Below are positions 14,107 to 17,549 of a stretch of DNA of 17,549 bases, piece by piece. The position numbers were made by a program, and so were the translations under genes. Source of the stretch: an uncultured Peptococcaceae bacterium (GTDB lineage: Bacteria > Bacillota > Peptococcia > Peptococcales > Peptococcaceae); NCBI GenBank assembly GCA_902462325.1, contig CABQBF010000046.1, positions 1 to 17,549 on the forward strand, given 5' to 3'. Under the pieces are notes generated by a model. The model searched no databases. It was not told the DNA's origin and saw only the letters and a program-made list of their open reading frames with translations. The stretch's first letter is position 1. Every line of letters starts with the position of its first letter.

Positions 14107-14220
14107 ACAAGGCGATGTCCGAAGCCACGGAGGGATAGGGCAAAGAGTAGCAAAAAATCCAAAGTGTAGCAAATAAAAACACAATGAATCGTGAAAAAAT
14201 AAAAAAACGAGGAAAAACCT

Positions 14221-15090
14221 ATGGACACATCCAAATATAAAATGCTTCGCATACGGGAACTGGCGATGCATGCGTTGTTTTTGGCAGCGGCTTGCGCTTC
14301 GGTGCTGGCCGTTGGCCTGATTTGCGTATTTTTATTTGCCAATGGGATTCCCGCCATGGGCAAGATTGGTCTGTTTGATTTCTTACTGGGAACCAAATGG
14401 AAGCCGGGCAATGATATTTACGGCATTTTGCCCATGATTTTGGGCAGCATTTATGTCACAGCCGGCGCTGTGGTGCTGGGCGTTCCCATCGGCATCTTGA
14501 TGGCAATTTTTATGGCGCGGTTTTGTCCGCCCCGCTTGTATAAAATTCTAAAACCGGTGGTCGATTTGCTGGCCGGCATTCCGTCTATCGTATACGGCTT
14601 TTTTGGCCTGATTGTGTTGGTTCCCTTTGTGCGCAGCATTTTTGGCGGCACCGGCACCAGTATTTTGACAGCGGCTATTTTGCTGGGCATCATGATTTTG
14701 CCCAGCGTGATTAGTGTTAGTGAATCTTCTTTGCGAGCCGTACCGGAAAGCTACTATGAGGGCGGTCTGGCCTTAGGCGCCAGCCATGAGCGCAGTGTGT
14801 TCTTCGCAGTGGTGCCAGCAGCCAAATCGGGCATTCTGGCCGGCGTTATTCTGGGCATTGGCCGCGCCATCGGGGAAACCATGGCGGTGATGATGGTGGT
14901 GGGAAACCAGCCCCGTATCCCAAACAGCATGCTGGACGGCGTGCGCACGTTGACTACCAACATTGTCATGGAAATGGGCTATGCCGCCGATTTACACCGC
15001 GAAGCCTTGATTGCTACCGCAGTGGTGCTGTTTGTGTTCGTTCTGCTGATTAATCTGGCGTTTTCTTTGCTGAAACGGAGGGGACAGTAA
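14221..15090 (+). CDS. pstC: PstC, phosphate ABC transporter permease
   Basis: PstC is one of the two membrane subunits of the high-affinity phosphate importer. The ATG is preceded by CGAGG (14208-14212), giving 289 residues. Six hydrophobic segments can be seen, beginning with LFLAAACASVLAVGLICVFL (about residues 19-38). The Pst-permease hallmark AGIPSIVYGFFGL lies near 118-130. The cytoplasmic coupling loop EGGLALGASHERSVFFAVVP is followed by AGVILGIGRAIGETMAV, which is the site of contact with PstB. It is separated from pstS by about 790 bases of repeats, which is unusual, yet the following genes are tightly packed. I see no clear promoter or Pho box directly before it, so it may depend on readthrough from pstS. 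Confidence 0.96.
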   Translation: MDTSKYKMLRIRELAMHALFLAAACASVLAVGLICVFLFANGIPAMGKIGLFDFLLGTKWKPGNDIYGILPMILGSIYVTAGAVVLGVPIGILMAIFMARFCPPRLYKILKPVVDLLAGIPSIVYGFFGLIVLVPFVRSIFGGTGTSILTAAILLGIMILPSVISVSESSLRAVPESYYEGGLALGASHERSVFFAVVPAAKSGILAGVILGIGRAIGETMAVMMVVGNQPRIPNSMLDGVRTLTTNIVMEMGYAADLHREALIATAVVLFVFVLLINLAFSLLKRRGQ

Positions 15091-15987
15091 ATGGCAAAGC
15101 AAAATATCAAGACTGTGCAGAAGCCGGCCATCAACCGGCAAACCTGGCAGCAGCGCATGAAATCCTACCGGCGCACGCCTTTTTCTTTCCTGCTGTTTGT
15201 GTTGGTTTGTATCTCCGCTGTGATTACAGTGGGTGTGCTGGCTATGCTGATTGGCTATATTTTAGTAAAAGGCATTCCCAACCTGCATTCGTCGCTGTTT
15301 GCCTGGAATTACAACACCGAAAATGTTTCCATGATGCCCGCGCTCATCAACACCATTCTGATGGTATTGCTGTCCCTGGTGATTGCAGCGCCCATTGGCA
15401 TTTTTTCAGCCATCTATTTGGTGGAATACGCCAAGCGGGGCAATAAGCTGGTGGAATTGATTCGGCTAACTACCGAAACCCTGCAGGGCATTCCGTCTAT
15501 CGTGTACGGTCTGTTCGGCGCGCTGTTTTTTGTCAAGGCACTGGGCTGGAATTTATCTCTTTTAGCAGGCGCATTCACGTTGGCCATTATGATTTTGCCG
15601 CTGATTATGCGCACCACTGAGGAAGCGCTGAAGGCGGTGCCGGATAGCTATCGGGAAGGCAGCTTTGGCTTAGGCGCTGGACGGGTGCGCACGGTGTTTC
15701 GTATTATTCTGCCCACCGCGGTGCCAGGCATTTTGGCCGGCATTATTTTAGCCATTGGCCGTATTGTGGGCGAATCGGCGGCGCTGATTTTCTCTGCCGG
15801 GACCATGGCCGCTGTGCCCAACAGCGTGTTTGACTCGGCCCGTACCCTCTCGGTACACATGTATTGCTTATACTCGGAGGGCCTGTATACCAATCAGGCC
15901 GCAGCAACGGCGGTGGTGCTGTTATTGATTGTAATCGTCATCAACTGGCTTTCCAATCTGGTTGCCAAGAAAATTACGAAAGGATAA
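15091..15987 (+). CDS. pstA: PstA, phosphate ABC transporter permease
   Basis: PstA is the second membrane subunit and pairs with PstC. The ATG directly abuts the pstC stop and has GGAGGGG at 15077-15083, so translation is likely coupled. The 298-residue protein has a basic cytoplasmic N-terminus (QQRMKSYRRTPFS) and six membrane segments starting at FLLFVLVCISAVITVGVLAM. The family motif LQGIPSIVYGLFGALFFV and the coupling loop YREGSFGLGAGRVRTVFRI, followed by AGIILAIGRIVGESAAL, mirror those in PstC. The length is normal for the family and the frame is intact. Confidence 0.96.
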   Translation: MAKQNIKTVQKPAINRQTWQQRMKSYRRTPFSFLLFVLVCISAVITVGVLAMLIGYILVKGIPNLHSSLFAWNYNTENVSMMPALINTILMVLLSLVIAAPIGIFSAIYLVEYAKRGNKLVELIRLTTETLQGIPSIVYGLFGALFFVKALGWNLSLLAGAFTLAIMILPLIMRTTEEALKAVPDSYREGSFGLGAGRVRTVFRIILPTAVPGILAGIILAIGRIVGESAALIFSAGTMAAVPNSVFDSARTLSVHMYCLYSEGLYTNQAAATAVVLLLIVIVINWLSNLVAKKITKG

Positions 15988-15992
15988 TCGCG

Positions 15993-16742
15993 ATGGAAGC
16001 GTTTCAAATTAACCACTTAGATTTATACTACGGCGATTTTCACGCCTTAAAGGACATCAATTTAACATTGGAAACCGGCCAGATTACAGCCTTCATCGGG
16101 CCTTCCGGCTGCGGGAAGTCTACGCTGCTCAAATCGCTGAACCGCATGAACGATTTGGTGGAGGGCTGCCGTATTACCGGCGACGTATTGCTGCATGGCG
16201 AGGATATTTACGGCGATATGGACATTAACCTGCTGCGCAAGCGGGTGGGCATGGTGTTTCAAAAGCCTAATCCCTTCCCCATGAGCGTGTATGATAATAT
16301 CGCCTTTGGCCCCCGCACCCACGGTATTCGCAGCAAGGTAAAGCTGGATGAAATTGTAGAGCGTTCTCTGCGCAATGCGGCCATTTGGGACGAATTAAAA
16401 GACCGCTTGAAAAAAAGCGCGCTGGGCTTATCGGGCGGACAGCAGCAGCGGCTGTGCATTGCCCGCGCCTTGGCGGTGGAGCCGGAAATTTTGCTGATGG
16501 ATGAACCAACCTCGGCGCTGGACCCAATTTCCACCTCTAAAATAGAAGACCTTGCGGTGGAGCTGAAGAAAGATTATACTATCATTATGGTGACCCACAA
16601 TATGCAGCAGGCCGCCCGTATTTCCGACAAAACCGCCTTTTTCCTGCTGGGCGAAGTGATTGAGTATAATCAGACAGAAACCTTATTTTCGTTGCCCCAG
16701 GATAAACGGACAGAGGACTATATTACCGGGAGGTTTGGTTGA
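15993..16742 (+). CDS. pstB: PstB, phosphate ABC transporter ATPase
   Basis: PstB hydrolyses ATP to drive phosphate import through PstCA. I use the ATG at 15993, which has AAAGGA just upstream and gives 249 residues, the usual PstB length; the longer frame runs back into pstA. All nucleotide-binding motifs are present: Walker A GPSGCGKS (36-43), Q-loop Gln90 in VFQKPNPFPMS, the signature LSGGQQQR (146-153), Walker B LLMDEP (167-172) and the switch His202 in VTHNMQQA. KPNPFPMSVYDNIAFGPR is diagnostic of PstB among ABC ATPases, as is the ending DYITGRFG. The gene lies 5 bases after pstA and ends one base before phoU. Confidence 0.98.
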   Translation: MEAFQINHLDLYYGDFHALKDINLTLETGQITAFIGPSGCGKSTLLKSLNRMNDLVEGCRITGDVLLHGEDIYGDMDINLLRKRVGMVFQKPNPFPMSVYDNIAFGPRTHGIRSKVKLDEIVERSLRNAAIWDELKDRLKKSALGLSGGQQQRLCIARALAVEPEILLMDEPTSALDPISTSKIEDLAVELKKDYTIIMVTHNMQQAARISDKTAFFLLGEVIEYNQTETLFSLPQDKRTEDYITGRFG

Positions 16743-16743
16743 T

Positions 16744-17388
16744 ATGCGGAATAAATTTGATTTGCAGTTGGAATTGCTCAATCGGGATTTAATCGAAATG
16801 GGAGCCTTGTGCGAACGGGCGCTCAGCGTGATTGCCAAGGTGCTGCAGAGCGGAGAATTGACGCTGCTGGAAGAAAGCAATAAGCTGGAAGAAGAAATTG
16901 ACCACATGGAAAGTGAAATTGAACAGCTATGTCTGCGGCTTTTGCTGCAGCAGCAGCCCGTTGCGCGGGATTTGCGGCTGATTTCCGCCGCTCTGAAAAT
17001 GATTACCGACATGGAGCGCATTGGCGACCAAACCCAAGACATTGCCGATATCTTGAAGGTGGGCAACATCGAGCCGACGGGAAGCGATACCCTGATTAAA
17101 ATGGCGCAGGCTACCATGAAAATGGTGACCGGCAGCGTAGACGCCTACGTGCAAAAAGATTTGGTATTGACAGAAGAAGTGTTCCAGTCCGACGATGAAG
17201 TGGACAGACTGTTCCTGGAGGAACGGGAAGTATTGATTGCCGGTATTGCCGCCAATCCCCAAAGCGGCGCCGTGGCGCTGGACCAACTGATGATTGCTAA
17301 ATATTTTGAACGCATTGGCGACCATGCGGTCAATATCGCCAATTGGGTCAGATTTTCTGTGACAGGAAAGCATGGGAGAGATGCATAA
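16744..17388 (+). CDS. phoU: PhoU, phosphate signalling regulator
   Basis: PhoU links the state of the Pst transporter to the sensor kinase of the Pho two-component system and restrains the regulon when phosphate is ample. The ATG at 16744 has GGGAGG at 16728-16733, giving 214 residues; the longer upstream frame overlaps pstB. The protein is all-helical with the two repeated three-helix halves of the family. Each half carries a metal-binding E/DxxxD-type motif: ITDMERIGDQTQDIAD near residues 88-103 and IAKYFERIGDHAVNIANW near 185-202. The spacing of one base from pstB and zero bases to the next gene indicates one operon. Confidence 0.96.
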   Translation: MRNKFDLQLELLNRDLIEMGALCERALSVIAKVLQSGELTLLEESNKLEEEIDHMESEIEQLCLRLLLQQQPVARDLRLISAALKMITDMERIGDQTQDIADILKVGNIEPTGSDTLIKMAQATMKMVTGSVDAYVQKDLVLTEEVFQSDDEVDRLFLEEREVLIAGIAANPQSGAVALDQLMIAKYFERIGDHAVNIANWVRFSVTGKHGRDA

Positions 17389-17549
17389 ATGATTTATTGT
17401 GTAGAGGATGACGCCAGTATTCGTGAGCTGGTCATATACACGTTACAGGCGACAGGATATGAAGCGCAGGGCTTTGCCGATGGCAAGGCTTTTTCTGCTG
17501 CTTTGGCGGAGAACCTTCCGGAGCTGGTGCTTTTGGATATTATGCTGCC
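17389..17549 (+). CDS. Response regulator receiver domain, probably PhoB/PhoP-type, partial
   Basis: The right window edge cuts this gene after 53 codons and two bases. The start MIYCVEDDASIRELVIYTLQ and the segment ELVLLDIMLP identify a receiver domain. Asp7/Asp8 form the acidic pocket and Asp50 is the expected phosphate acceptor. The ATG immediately follows the phoU stop, with GGGAG at 17374-17378. From the gene order this is most likely the phosphate-regulon regulator (PhoB or PhoP), which would bind the direct repeats ahead of pstS, with a histidine kinase gene following. The DNA-binding domain is not in the window, so the specific name is inference. Confidence 0.88.
   Translation, partial: MIYCVEDDASIRELVIYTLQATGYEAQGFADGKAFSAALAENLPELVLLDIML

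Noticed and set aside
13702..14182. Short ORFs on both strands between pstS and pstC, including repeated MGFN(V/I)SLAFAQIHWP peptides
   Set aside because: They mirror tandem DNA repeats, lack ribosome binding sites, and overlap each other on both strands.
1..17549. tRNA or rRNA genes, insertion sequences or att sites
   Set aside because: No cloverleaf with TTCGA-type T-loop, no transposase frame and no flanking target-site duplication were seen.

Overview
The window looks like a chromosomal segment of a low-to-moderate GC Gram-positive-type anaerobe (Bacillota, probably Clostridia or Negativicutes; I cannot name the genus). The grounds are strong AGGAGG-type ribosome binding sites before almost every gene, a pstSCAB-phoU-response-regulator order, a lipoprotein PstS, a copper-amine-oxidase-N-like 'stalk' protein, and a type I-C CRISPR-Cas locus.

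Layout. Positions 1-1501 (minus strand) hold a two-gene unit: an uncharacterised membrane-anchored or secreted protein with propeller-like repeats, followed by a stalk-domain protein cut by the window edge. A 272-base gap carries two divergent, well-formed sigma-A-type promoters. Positions 1774-9782 (plus strand) are a full type I-C operon, cas3-cas5c-cas8c-cas7c-cas4-cas1-cas2. A leader and an array of 8 repeats and 7 spacers follow (9989-10491). Next comes a solitary sodium:neurotransmitter-symporter-type amino acid transporter with its own promoter and a 17-bp-stem terminator. From 12412 on lies the phosphate regulon: a Pho-box-like promoter, pstS, about 790 bases of repeats, pstC, pstA, pstB, phoU and the start of a response regulator that runs off the window.

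How the parts work together. Cas4-Cas1-Cas2 would acquire spacers. Cas5c would cut the array transcript and, with Cas7c and Cas8c/Cas11c, form Cascade. Cas3 would degrade targets. PstSCAB imports phosphate, PhoU signals from the transporter, and the downstream regulator would act on the Pho-box-like repeats ahead of pstS.

Main anomalies. (1) cas8c is split by a -1 frameshift near 6535-6549. The 87-codon ORF after it is not a new gene but the displaced Cas8c C-terminus, and the same shift interrupts the Cas11c small subunit expected from internal initiation. Interference may therefore be crippled, rescued by frameshifting or reinitiation, or the shift may be a one-base assembly error. (2) PstS has its two halves in swapped order (circular permutation). 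(3) The pst operon is interrupted by structured intergenic repeats, one family of which shows compensatory stem changes. (4) Three of the seven spacers, read with the known I-C PAM, appear to target translation-start regions. I found no wholly new system; the cas8c split is the item most worth checking.
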